From contig CM025849.1 of NCBI GenBank assembly GCA_003952965.2, positions 28,168,951-28,232,950 on the forward strand: a stretch of 64,000 nucleotides of DNA. Reading direction: 5' to 3'. Within the stretch, counting starts at the first letter, position 1, and each line of letters opens with the position of its first letter. The notes beneath the pieces were generated by a model. It was not told the DNA's origin. It saw only the letters and a list, made by a program, of their open reading frames with translations, and ran no database searches. Both the position numbers and the translations under genes were made by a program. Below, one piece after another: positions 35,534-46,655 of this stretch. The stretch comes from Morella rubra (Eukaryota; Streptophyta; Magnoliopsida; Fagales; Myricaceae).

Positions 35534-36427
35534 TTTTGAATCTGCAAAACAATTTCACATATATATATTTCCATTAGATTCAGGTTTTTGAAATACTAAT
35601 GGTACCACCCATTCAATAATAAACAGATATATCAAATATATCGCAACAATGAGAAATATAACATTTATATTCATGACATTCTAAATGGGTATCGAGAACC
35701 TCTACCTTACATGCAACAACAATCCCATTTTGGTTATCATTGTACATATCTTGTAAAGGCGAATAGCTACTATTCATCAAAATTTACATCATATGCAAAA
35801 TATTTTAAAATATTTGTGATTCTCGATTTTCTTTTGGCCTACCTAAATAAACACATCTTATACTATTTTAGTACTTGCGTTTATTTGGTTTGTGCATTCC
35901 ATTATCTAAGTGTGTTCCAAATTCTTGTGAGTTTATGTCACTATTTTAGTAGACACTCCCACTGAGATGTAGACACTTATCTTCCCAAGAGATAAATAAG
36001 AAAATTTTACGAAATTAAAATCGGTCTTATCCATTTTGGCTTCAACCAATTTTAATCAAGTAAAAACTCCTATTTATTGATAATAGAGACCATAGGAAAA
36101 ATTACAATAATTAATCCTATTCAGCACCCAAAATTGGAAGAAAAAATTCCTCCCTTTTTTTTTTTTTTTTTTTTTTCGGTCAACCGTTGACCGTTGACCG
36201 GTCAAACGTTGACCGCCAGACCGGTCAAACCGGACCCTTGAGACCGGTCAGACCGGTCCAGCCCCCGGACCGGTCAGACCGGTCCAGCTTGGCGTGGGCT
36301 GGGTTCAAACCCAGCCCGGCCCAAGTATTGGGTGGGCTCCGAGCCCACCCATCCCGCGAGCTGGGCTCCGAGCCCAGCCTAACCCTTGGGTTGGGCTGGG
36401 TTATAACCCAGCCCAATACACCTTCCT

Positions 36428-36471
<44 letters not shown>

Positions 36472-36910
36472 ACCCAGCCAACTTTTGGGCTGGGCTTCTA
36501 GCCTTGGGCCGGGTAGGGCAACTGTTGCCCTACCCGAGGCCCAAGCATTTGACCCAGGGCATCTCAATGCCCTGGGCGCCGCTGGCCCCTTGCAGGAATG
36601 CAAGGTTGGCCTGCGGCCAGCCACCACGGCTGGCGCCATCCGGCCAGCCACCGGCCGGAATGGCGCCGGCCAGACTCCGGCGTCACTGTTCATCACGTGA
36701 ACAGTGTTTTTTTTTTTTTTTTTTTTTTTAAACATTCCAAAATGTTAATGTTCATAACTCATAAAAATTTTAAACAAAAACCGTGAACAGTAAAACGAAT
36801 CATACAATAAATTAATATATAATAGTGCGTGAACAGTAATTAAAGGGTTTTGGCTTTTGATTCTCAATCAAAAATTAGCAAGGTTCATATAATCCAACAA
36901 TTGCAATCAT
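35534..36910 (-). other. Copia 5' leader with GC-rich ACCGGTC repeats and homopolymers
   Basis: This is the untranslated leader between primer site and gag (minus strand). It contains poly-T tracts at about 36,154-36,176, 36,429-36,470 and 36,706-36,729, separated by very GC-rich blocks. One block is built of GACCGGTC-type units and another of complementary GGGCTGGGTT/AACCCAGCCC units. No gene: the open frames here are by-products of composition. Confidence 0.75.
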
Positions 36911-36929
36911 ACGAACTGGCTCTGATACC
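36911..36929 (-). promoter_or_regulatory. Copia primer-binding site (initiator tRNA-Met)
   Basis: On the minus strand this reads TGGTATCAGAGCCAGTTCG, the classic tRNA-Met-complementary primer site, two bases inside the 5' LTR. Confidence 0.9.
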
Positions 36930-36931
36930 AC

Positions 36932-37479
36932 TGATAGTTTATGCGGAATTAAACTAAATAAAATAACATGTTTTCAATAAAACATCTATCAGGATTATCG
37001 CAATTTTCGATTACTTACCTTGATATAGTAATTCGGGAATCCACAAGTTTCAACCCGCTTCACGATCCAATCCAAAGCTCCACGATTCAGAATAATATAG
37101 CAACACAAATGTCTTGCCTCCTAAGGGATTTATGTCACTCTCTCATGTTAGGATTTCTCTAATAGGTTCTGATGGCCAACCCTTGAATATAACAGTTATA
37201 TTTATAGGCCTTGGGAAACCCTAGAGAGAGCATAACATAGGATCCTTAGGATCTCAAATTCCAGCCGTAGGATTAAACTGAAGAACTCTTCTTCTAATAA
37301 AATTAGGGCTTCTACTAATTACAATCAAGTCCATCAACATATTGTAATTGACCCCTGAAATTTGAGATTATTGCAAATATGCCCCTTTTACATACAATTA
37401 ATTCCTTCACCAAACTATATTCCATATGAGATATTAGGACTGGATTACTCGTCTTGTTTCTAAGGGCATAATTCTAACA
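36932..37479 (-). repeat. Copia 5' LTR
   Basis: About 548 bp, the partner of 30,266-30,825. The two LTRs differ by scattered single bases and short indels, so the insertion is not brand new. Confidence 0.9.
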
Positions 37480-37560
37480 ATACAACACGTCATGGAGATG
37501 TGGAACTTGATGGGTACTCTATACCTAATACAAAATGCAGAACAAGAAAAAGAGTCGAAC
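37480..37560 (+). pseudogene. Captured CYP89A-like fragment (right part)
   Basis: Just outside the 5' LTR, GDVELDGYSIP continues the P450 region that follows the K-helix (family form DVELDGYxIPK), then degenerates. It shows that the copia element landed within the captured gene piece. Confidence 0.65.
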
Positions 37561-37744
37561 TAGAGGAGAGAGTTGAATTCATGTCTCATGGGTTGGCAAA
37601 GAAAACGGGCGTCAGTCATCGGTCGGTTTCATAGGTTAAACTTCATTAAATGATGTGGTCCTCCCTCAACCGTTGGATAACTTATTTTTAATATCATCCG
37701 TTGCTTAGCACAATAAGGCTTAGCACCATAACTGAACCCTATAT

Positions 37745-38890
37745 ATATATATCAAAATACTATGAAAACACTCAAAGAATGGGAAGGAATAAAAGAGCTC
37801 TGAAGAAGTCTTGTGGAAATGATACCTTAGTGTTCTCTCGCTGATCTGTTGCAGCTTGAGCTTCTGTGTAGAGTACGCCCGCGTGGGTTATATATGGACG
37901 AAGGTTTCTATAGAATATGGATTACAAATGAAGCATCAGAAGTGAGGCTTGCACAGAATCTTATGGTACCAACAAGACATGAATTACCTCATATCATTAC
38001 AATCATATATCAAAAGACTATGAAAACTCTCAAAGAATGAAAGGAATAGAAGAAGTCTCGTGGACAAGATACCTTAGTTCTCTTGAAGCTTGAGCGTCTC
38101 TGCAGATCAGTACGACCATGTGGCCATGTGGGTTATATATAGACGGAGGCCTCCACCTATAGAAAAGCTACAGCCATATGAAAGTAACGTTTACTTTTTT
38201 ATTTTATTTTTTTTGCAAGGTCAAAAATAATATTCCTTTGTTACCCATTCAATGCATTTATGATAGGTTCCGTGCGGAGTCTATCAATTTATCGCTCAAG
38301 ATATCATAACAACTGGTCGACCAGTATATAACCAGCTACCGTAAATTTTCAGATAGCCGGCTAGGATTAGGTAGAGAATATATATAATTTTGTAGCTTAG
38401 GTACCTTCTGGGACACGTTTCTGAATTCAAGTCACACTCAGTTTGCAAGACGCGACTGAAGACCAACTAAGGTTAAAATTCCTGGAAAAGGTATATTTCC
38501 AGTCTTCACCTGATTGGCTCTGAAAACACACCAAATTCAATGAACTCCATGATGATAGAAATTAGGTGTCAACATGATACTTAGTGTTCTCTCGCTGATG
38601 TATTGCAGCTTGAGCTTCTGTGTAGAGTACGCCCGCGTGGGTTATATATGGACGAAGATTTCTATAGAATATGGATTACAAATGAAGCATCAGAAGTGAG
38701 GCTTGCACAGAATCTTATGGTACCAACAAGTCATGAATTGCCTAATATCATTACAATCATATATCAAAAGACTATGAAAACACTCAAAGAATGAAAAGGA
38801 ATAGAAGAAATCTCGTGGAGAAGATACTTTAGTGTTCTCTGAGCTTGTGTAGATCAGTACGACCTGCGTGGTCTATATATGATCACGAAG
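37745..38890. repeat. Tandem array of a degenerate repeat unit
   Basis: A unit including GCTTGAGCTTCTGTGTAGAG, GGGTTATATATGGACGAAG and CAAAAGACTATGAAAAC occurs at about 37,830-38,040 and again at about 38,580-38,795, 754 bp apart and nearly identical. Shorter partial units follow at about 38,080-38,160 and 38,840-38,890. A related single copy is at 54,640-54,770 and, mirrored, 62,140-62,270. The 63-codon frames inside it match no family I know. Confidence 0.75.
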
Positions 38891-41800
38891 GCGTCATATA
38901 TATATACATAAAGACAAAATACAGCGTGCTCAACATTGGCCGGCCGGGGAGGCCATAGAACATATTTGCTTTTTTCATTTCGTAACTGGCCGGACCATCC
39001 CATACCATGCATTTTTTCCCCAACACACGTTTTAAAAAATCCCGGTCAAAACACTATTCCTTTGCCAACACATCTTGTATTAATTAGTGCATATATATTA
39101 GTTATTAGCTGTGCTATCTTGTATTAATTAATGCATATTTGTTGTGCTATATTGTTACATTGCAAACATATTTTTTTGGTTAAATTGAAAATTTTTTTAA
39201 AACCCAATTCATCTCCTCTATTGGGTTGTCTTAATCTTAGAACTTCAAATTTCAAATTTTAACTTGTTGTTTTTTTTTCTTTTCTATTGACATTGTCTTG
39301 ACTTATTTAAGTTCATTATCTCTTTTTAGCTTCAAATCTCTATCAATGTCAAGTTTTTTTTTTCCTCTTTTAATTGCTAATTTCAATTCAGAGTAAATAT
39401 TATATTGCTTTCTTTATAATTGTAAGATGATGAACTTGTAAAATAATAATTCATACATATAAAATAATTATTTCCATAAAATATTAAGGAAATTATTTTT
39501 TTCTCCTGATAGTATTTTAGAAATTGAATTATAGAAAGTAAGTGTTTTTTCTCTAGAACATAATCTAAGGTGTTGTTTGATAATAACAAATTCTTAAAAT
39601 TTGTAAAAAATTTGACAGTGGTGTGGATACGTAGATAGATTAAATTTATCAGAATTTATAAAAGTGAGTGAATTTTTTTATAAAAAGTTATTTAAGTTCA
39701 GTGAGAAAGCATAAAACGAAATGATTTGATGATTTTTTTTTAAAAAATTTAAAATTGTGTGAAAATTATTTTAGAGTTTAAATTTTTTAATCTTTTAAGT
39801 TGTAAATTTTTTTACTTTCATAATATTTGGGTGAATATTTATTATTGCTTACCGTTATTACCCATCAGTGACTTCGCCCTTAAGAACTCCCACTCAGGTG
39901 GCGGTCTTCTACTCCCGCTCGACCTATCCGATCCGGTCACATCGCTTGCCCCATACGTTTAAAGACATACTACAGCCATGTTGCAGTTATTGCGCTCTTG
40001 GATCTATGATATTGAAGGTACATATAATTGGCAGAAAGTTGTGTCGGCTTGGCTGCACACCCAAGTAAAAGTTGTGTTTTGCACACCCAAGTCAAAAAGT
40101 TGTGCTGGCTGGCTGCCCACCCAGTAAAAATTGTGTTCGATTGGCTGCACTGTTGGCGTGGCTATATTGATTAATGGCTTAATTGCACTATAGACCCGTG
40201 GTATTTTAAAGTTGTAAATCGGTTCTTGAGTAATATTTTTAATAATTAAGTCTTTGAGGTCGAGTTTTAAGAAAAAATAAGTTTTTCCGTCTATTTACTA
40301 TCAGATCGGTTAACGTTCATTATTAATGTGATTTTAAAATTTACATTATAACGAATTATTAAGCGACATGTCTTAATAGGAGCCCACCACATCATCACCG
40401 CGTGTCTGCCACGACATTTTATTTCAAACAAAAAAATCTTTAAATGATGACGACGACGCCGTTTCTGAGTGAGGAGAACACTTGCATGAAGAATACTTAG
40501 ACAATTTGCAAGAAGAACACTTAGACAATTTTCCCTTCTCTTTGCATATTCTAAGGAAATTTCACAAAGGCTTTACCCTAGATAAATCTCTTCGATGAAT
40601 ACGTTCTGATTCTGCCACCAGACTTAACAAAGGAGGAAGCTCGAACTTTGTTGGATTATCCGAAATTTGCTTCTGGAAACTGCAAAATTTACCTAGAGGT
40701 ATGAGCTTAAAGTAGACTTTCGCAATCTTTTGTTCAGTGCAATCTCTTTGTGAGTTTTAGTTTTAGTGGCTGTGATTTCGACCTTTCTAGGCGCTGGCTG
40801 GCCACCCACTCGTTAGGTCAGCAAGTTTGTCTTTGGTCTGCGTGTAAATTGCATTAACGACTCAAGATTAATTTTTTAAAAAAATTTTAAGTTATGAATT
40901 TTTTTGCTTTCAAAATATTTCTTCAAAAATATGAATATTTGTATTACTTACAGTTATTTCCATCACATGACTCCGCCCTCAGAACTCCCACTCAGGTGGC
41001 GGTTTTCTACTCCCTCTCGACCCATCTGATCACACATCACCATCGCTTGCCCAAACACCATGCTCTCTCTCTCTCTCTCTAAAGCATGTCCTCCGCTACT
41101 ATGGACAATAAATGGCCCTTCTATATCAAAATCCATGCTCCCCTTTATTTGTGACAGCACATCCTAAACCCATTCACATTGAGTTGAATACATATTTCCG
41201 TGGCTAACTCGCCCATTAATTAATTAACTGTCATCCCTACTGACCCGTCACAACAAATAAGTTCTATTGTCTTCGAATTTGCCGAATTTTCCCCTTTAAA
41301 GACGAAGTTGTCGATCCAACGTCTCCTAAGTGATATTCCATAAATTTCTAGAAGAATTTGTGATCACTGTTTCAATATATATATATAGCTAATCCACATA
41401 ATACAACATATCAGACATTTGCATTTCACTCTGAGCTTGTTTTGGCGTACGTGTGTTACACTATTATTGCCTAGCCAACTATTAACTAATTAATCATGAG
41501 ACTCCTGTTTTCGTTAGCCGTATATATAGGGGGCATTCATTAATCACGCGCACGTCGCGCGTTTAATTGCCTAGCCTAGCCTCGCCTCACACGTCTCCTA
41601 ACTCCAAAGAAGTATCTAGGTTCCGGACATGCATGCAGTGATCGACGGCCCGCTTTGACTCTTTTTTTTTTTTTTTAATTTTTTTGCTTGTAATTAGCTG
41701 CTCCGCTAGGGTCTGACGCAATTTGACTTCAATAACAAAGAATCTATGAATCTATTTAGCTACCATGCTTCTGTAATGTGCTTCTTGATCAGTACATATA

Positions 41801-42117
41801 ATTAATCACTTAGATTTGGCCGTGAGTGATTAATTACTTCACCAAGCTTGATAGCTGTGTGTGTTTTGTCGTTAAACTTGTACAAGAGAAGGTGCAGAAC
41901 GGCTAAAACTGGAGGGGATGAGAGAGGACTTTTCTCCCATTGTGTAAGCCATAGGCAAAATTGATGTTTCTTGAACCAAAAAAGAGTTGCCCTCAATCAA
42001 TTGTCGCATCTACGGTCCCAAAGATTAAAACCATGCTAGCTAGCATTAATAATACGTAAATGTAATAGCCTTCACTGCTTTACCAAAGTTAATTACACCA
42101 TTTCATAGCGATTGAAT
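38891..42117. other. Repetitive intergenic DNA
   Basis: No gene was recognised. 39,860-39,960 and 40,970-41,050 share the phrase GAACTCCCACTCAGGTGGCG. About 40,960-41,600 resembles 61,020-61,880 and its mirror 55,030-55,890. 41,740-42,110 resembles 23,200-23,430. 39,570-39,860 is AT-rich and MITE-like. A CT microsatellite is at 41,062-41,080. Confidence 0.55.
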
Positions 42118-42211
42118 GCTGTCAGCCTGACAAAGCCAACGTCTTGGTCTCCGTATATACCGCACTCGGGTTCTACTCTGGGGCCTGGTTGGTTCGCTTC
42201 CTGAGAAGGAC
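42118..42211 (-). pseudogene. Purple acid phosphatase relic (last-exon shred)
   Basis: On the minus strand DQDVGFVRLTA matches the conserved C-terminal part of plant purple acid phosphatases. The bases before it (CCCGAGTGCGGTATATACGG) parallel the better-preserved relic at 44,212-44,378. Too short and out of frame upstream to be functional. Confidence 0.5.
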
Positions 42212-44211
42212 ATTTTTAGCAACGTCGTTAAAGAAAAGTTGGTCGCAATCGTACTCCAAAATTATGCGCTCTGCAAGTCAAAAGTATTATGTACTTGAAA
42301 AATAACAATATCTTTGAAAGCGGCCGAGAGCTTCGTTTTCATAGACGTGGCGTACCTAAGCGGCAAGAATTGAAGGCACTTGCAAAAGTTATTATATAAG
42401 TCTGTGGTGCTTCTGCTTTCATTTCTATATGCTTTTAACATACATGCTTAGGGGCACAGTTGAAAACTTAAGCGACGGGAAGCGTACATGCTTAACTTAT
42501 ATTCTTAAACTATGCTACATTACTTTGCTAAATTTTGTCTTCCAACCATATGCCAACCAATAGCATATATTTATTTATTCACTCTGCTCCTTTTGCTGTA
42601 TTGGAATGCCTCTATTTCCAATTATTCTTTGTTTATATACAGGCGTTTGTCTGCACTTGATGGTTCGAAATAGTCTATATCAAACTGTTAGTTATTCCTA
42701 AAAGGATATTCCAGAATTAAGGGTGGGTAAAAATTCGGATAAGCATCGGAATTTCCGATTCCAATTCTGGTATAGTTCTACTTCTTATTCCGGTATATGC
42801 CGAAATTTGAAGTCATTTTTAATAATTTCCGGAATCGAAATTCTGTCAGAATTTTCGATTCCAATTTTTTTTTAAAAAATAAAATAAAAATAATATTTAA
42901 AATAAAGTATAACATATAGAATTTGATTGAATGTTTTTTTAGAATTTAGATTTTAGATGAATATTTTACATTTATTTTTAATTTATGATGAATAACTAAA
43001 AAATATCGAAATTTCTGGTTTCAAATTTTTTTTTTTTTTTAATAACGACTCAAAATAAAGAATAACGTATAAAATTTGCTTTAATGTTTATTTTAGAATC
43101 TATATTTTAGATGAATGTTTACATTTATTGTTAATTTATTAATTTATGATGAATAATAGAAAAATCATCTAAACTTTTGGTCCAAAAAACATTTTTGGTT
43201 CATTAGTGCCTTAAAAAAATATGTTAAAAAAAGCTTACATACCGAACTGAAACTTCCGATTCTGATTCTACAAATTTCAATTTCGTTCTAGTTCCATTCT
43301 GTTATTTATTCCAGTAAAATACTAAAATAGAACCGAAACAAAAAATTAGATTCCAATAAATATCGAAATAAAATTGAAATTGATCGTTCGGATCTTATCC
43401 CTTAATTTTCAGGGGCCAAAATTTCAGGATTACTTTCCTTTGAATTTTATACGGGAGAAAGGGAGAATTTCCAGAACTCTTAGGCGCCAAAAGCTGTTTT
43501 GTTTTGGAAAAGTTTTGGGGGTCCAAGAGTATTTTAGTCTTTTTATTTTTTTAACAGTGGTGGGAAGATGCTTACGTACTGTCATCTACGTCTGAGGAGT
43601 GACGTCACTTTTGGAATGTCCCATAATTTTGAAAAAGAAGGTCAAAGGATTCCGTGCATAAATTTATAACTTGTTTCTGGAAGTCGGCAGCGGAGTTGGT
43701 CCATTTGTGTTATGCTTTGGAGCGTCTTGCCTCCCCATTCTTAAATACATTCGAAGCTTCTTACTCCCGAGGAAACGAAGATGTGCACCTCATTAACTGG
43801 GCTTGGAGAGAGAGGTCCATGGTTAAAAAGCCCCTACTCGGAACGGAGAATATTATTGCTTACCTTTTACGGAAGGTGAAATGTGCCTCGTATTAGCCCA
43901 AGCCCATCTTGTCCACCATCCGGGGCTCACGCAAGTCCATCTATGAGTTTTTTAAACCGAAAACAAAATAATTCGGGTGCCTGACCCATTTCTGGATTTG
44001 TGGGTATCATTATTATGGAGGAACCCTCCTGGCCTCTTATATACGAATGGTTCCCTTTTTTCACGGGATGGATAAATATTGCTATTTCTTTTTTTGGGAA
44101 AACGAAATTAACTACAATAATAAGAATAAAAAAATAACAAAAAACAAAAGAATCCTCGTAATTTGAAGTACAAGTCGTTGAGATCGTGATCATTGCGAGG
44201 CTTCTGTAAAT
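42212..44211. other. Intergenic DNA with one TIR element
   Basis: Apart from the element at 42,717-43,405, no gene is recognised. The open stretch near 43,650-43,896 (+) has no known domain. Confidence 0.5.
42717..43405. mobile_element. Non-autonomous hAT-like element
   Basis: The ends TTAAGGGTGGGTAAAAATTCG and, reverse-complemented, TTAAGGGATAAGATCCG are inverted, and the GGGTGGGTAAAA terminus followed by TTCCGATT-rich subterminal repeats is typical of small plant hAT derivatives. There is no coding content. Confidence 0.45.
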
Positions 44212-44378
44212 TTGCTTGTAAGCCAAAGTCATGGTCTCTGTAGATACTCCACTCGGGTACTACTATGGGGCCTGGTTCGCTCCCTGCTCTGCACCTTCCC
44301 CCTCCAGCAACAACATGGATCGTTCCTTTCATGGTGCCTGAATAATGTGACTTTTCTGAAGTGACGCATTGATTCTAC
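44212..44378 (-). pseudogene. Purple acid phosphatase relic (C-terminal exon)
   Basis: The translation contains KSHYSGTMKGTIHVVAGGG and WSIYRDHDFG, conserved near the C-terminus of PAP24/27-type phosphatases (metal-dependent phosphoesterases of the cell wall and vacuole). It lies downstream, on the same strand, of the exon at 45,036-45,341. The frame then loses homology, so the gene is broken. Confidence 0.75.
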
Positions 44379-45035
44379 ACAGCCAGAGAAATGTCACCGT
44401 GAAAGGATCTGAGACTTAATGGCAAATGCTCAACCACTTGGCTAACAAACTCAATAATGTAGCTGGGCATTGCTTAAAAAGTGTTGTTGTGGTGCTGCAT
44501 GTGACGGAGGCCAAAACTAGCATATGAGACTTTCTTTCTTTCTTTCCAATGGGTATGTATATGGCGGGTTGTCCAAACTATACCACTGCTGCATCCTTAG
44601 ATGATGGTATGGCGTGGGTTTGCATATATCATGGGGAAAATTAATGATTGTATAAATTGTCAAGAGAGTGGTGGTATAGCAGCAGTACAAAGTTTCTTCT
44701 CTACTGAATTTCTCCGCAAAGAGATGAATCACAAATATATTGATGAATCACAAATATATTGTGCTTAGATCCTACATTGGCGAGCCATTATCACCTAAGT
44801 CGATGTAACTAACTTGTAAACCAGGAGTCCTGACCCAAGAAATCATGCGTACAATAAAAACCAAACTAGCAAAAGGGGAACTGATGGCATTCGATCGAGG
44901 TATATATGATACTCTGCCTGAAAACTTGTGCAAGAAGAAACTACAAGTGCAGGTATGAAGTCAAAGAACATGTAATAATGTAAGAATGTCGCCCTGGAGT
45001 TCAGGTAATCTCCATATCTTGCAGCATCACGTTAC
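44379..45035. other. Probable intron of the PAP relic
   Basis: Non-coding DNA between the two PAP exon relics. It contains a short direct repeat of TGATGAATCACAAATATAT near 44,723-44,760. Nothing else was seen. Confidence 0.45.
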
Positions 45036-45341
45036 CTGGTAATTGGGGCATGTTCTTTCGTACTTATGGAGATGGCCAAAAAATGCGATGTCTACCCTGT
45101 ACTTCTGCCAAAGCCTCTGCAAGCTTTCCCTTCCCATGGGTTCTACAAATGAGCCGCCGTGCCCTGGATACCAAGCAGAGAAATATCCAAGCACACGGTT
45201 GAGCAGTTAAGATTAACATTGGTTGCTTCCGTCGATCTGCAGATGCAAGGCAACGCTCAATGAACTGGTACTGTTCTGCTCCCTCCAGTCATGTCACTGT
45301 CAGCTATAAAGAAGTGAAACATGCCATAATCGGTTGAATAT
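45036..45341 (-). pseudogene. Purple acid phosphatase relic (internal exon with frameshifts)
   Basis: The minus-strand exon begins after an acceptor (AATGTGCAG) and ends at a GTAACG donor (CCAG|GTAAC). It encodes YSTDYGMFHF, QYQFIERCLASADR, GGSFVEPMGRESLQRLWQ and VDIAFFGHLHKYERTCP, which include the metal-binding GHxHxYER motif. Small indels near 45,275 and 45,195 shift the frame, so the coding capacity is lost although splice sites survive. Confidence 0.82.
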
Positions 45342-45857
45342 CTGCACATTTAGTTAAAAAACAATTAGTCGTTTAAAGTTTCAACCTAAAACCCCTCCCC
45401 CCTTCAACGTCGACAGCCTTCGATTCCCCCCCTGGGCCCTCAACGTCGACAGCCTCTCTCTCCCTCCCCTCCCTTTCCACTCGCCCTCCCACCCTTCGCC
45501 AACCACCACACCGGCCGCGCCTCCCTTCTCCGACCACTGCAGGTACTGTCATCTTCTCCTCTCCCTCACGTTAACTTTTCCCTATTTGTGTTTTAATTTT
45601 TTTTTCTTCTTGTTGCCGCTGCACTCTTGCAGCCCCAAAACCTCTAGTTCGATCTCTCTGTCACGGATCACCTGTGCAGCAAAGGGTCTGCACTTGTTTG
45701 GATTCGACCTGCTTGAGGTGTGTGTTCTATCTCCATCTCAAGGGTACTGTCATATGTTTGGTTCGTAATTCACTAATCGTGGTGGTGATTATCAGTGCTA
45801 TCAAGAAGTTGCCTTATTTTTTCTGAACCTAAAGCACCTGATTTGTGACATGGTTTA
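45342..45857. other. CT-rich block, unrecognised
   Basis: Pyrimidine-rich, relatively GC-rich sequence (CCCTCCCACCCTTCGCC region near 45,490) ending in a CCACTGCAGGTACTG motif that could be a splice context or a 5' UTR. No protein family was recognised. Confidence 0.4.
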
Positions 45858-46274
45858 GGAATTCTAAATAGCAAATGTTCGACTTACGTTAATGCTTTTT
45901 TGGTGTTCCTATTCATGTTTGAATGTTGTCTTTTTACCCTTTTTCGTTTTTAATAATTGGCACTTTCTTGAAAAGGAAAAAAAAAAAAGGCGTAGAGATA
46001 TGAGGAACATTTGGTAGTGCTGCACTCTTTGTGGGTAAATTGAAGTAATTTGTTTTTTTTAATGATTACTACTTGATTGGATGAGGCCATCTAGTGGCTT
46101 CTCTTTAGCTTGTTACATGGAGTTTTAGGATATTTGTAATCTTCCAGCTCTGTTCTCCTTTGTTGTTTTAGTTTTAAAAAGATTTCCTCTTATCTGCTTG
46201 CCTAGCTTGTTCTTTCTAGTTTTGCCTTCTACATGGGCCGGTTAGTAAATTTTGATTTTTTGGCAGCAGAAGGC
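45858..46274. repeat. Paralogue of palindrome-1 arm sequence (20,733-21,170)
   Basis: AGGAATTCTAAATAGCA, TTAATAATTGGCACTTTCTTG and GATTTTTTGGCAGCA occur in the same order as in the right arm. This copy has only one of the two tandem 33-bp CTTTTCAAGAAAGTGCC units that both arms carry, so the arms share a derived state. Confidence 0.8.
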
Positions 46275-46275
46275 C

Positions 46276-46655
46276 CACTACAAGAAACCTGGGCTCCCTC
46301 GACGGTAGACTTTGTAGACAAAACATGGAAAATCCGTCGAAGATGGTGTTCAGCCACGAGATTCTGTCGTCGAGTGCTGGTCGAGGTTGCCGCGTCGTCG
46401 ATACCCTTCCTTGACCACCGTTCTCCTCCGTCGGCAATGGATTGTCAACGTCGACCCCAGTGAGCCGTCGCAAGAGCATTGTGCGCTTCCTTGACCATCG
46501 TTCTCCTGTCGGCAATGGATTGGCATCGTCGACCGCAGCAAGCCGTCGCAAGAGCACTGTAGTGACCACTAGCTCTTTCGTCGCCTTTGAGATTTACCAA
46601 CCACAGATGTCGTCGGAGCTTCAAATTGACCATAGCTTAAATATCGAGACCAGAT
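46276..46655. mobile_element. CACTA transposon end
   Basis: CACTACAAGAAA at 46,276-46,287 is the standard CACTA terminus. It is followed by subterminal repeats rich in GTCGA/CGTCG (for example GTCGGCAATGGATTG twice, near 46,430 and 46,509). The opposite end (TTTCTTGTAGTG) was not found before 49,640, so the element is truncated or its far end is lost. Confidence 0.7.

Larger units (their letters stand above)
30266..37479 (-). mobile_element. Ty1/copia LTR retrotransposon (7.2 kb), defective
   Basis: The minus-strand element has LTRs at 36,932-37,479 (5') and 30,266-30,825 (3'), starting TG and ending CA in element sense. A primer-binding site for initiator tRNA-Met and a polypurine tract sit just inside the LTRs. 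The order gag, protease, integrase, reverse transcriptase, RNase H identifies Ty1/copia. Flanks share ATAC as a possible 4-base target duplication. Several frameshifts and stops inactivate it. It is inserted inside the CYP89A fragment of the MULE-like element. Confidence 0.95.
29731..37744. mobile_element. MULE-like (Pack-MULE) transposon with long TIRs, split by a copia element
   Basis: The left end (29,731-29,870: ATAGGTTCGGTTA, TTGTGCTAAGC, ACGTCATTTAATGAA, GGAGCCGACC) is matched by the reverse complement of the right end (37,605-37,744: ATAGGGTTCAGTTA, TTGTGCTAAGC, ACATCATTTAATGAA, GAAACCGACC), giving TIRs of about 140 bp. Flanks are TA repeats, which obscures the target-site duplication. 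The interior carries pieces of a CYP89A-like P450 and no transposase, as expected for a Pack-MULE. Paralogous sequence at 54,640-54,660 (ATCATATATCAAAATACTAT) runs through the insertion point uninterrupted. Confidence 0.7.

Noticed and set aside
36294-36735. Proline- and phenylalanine-rich open frames on both strands
   Set aside because: Produced by GC-rich repeats and poly-T tracts of the copia leader.
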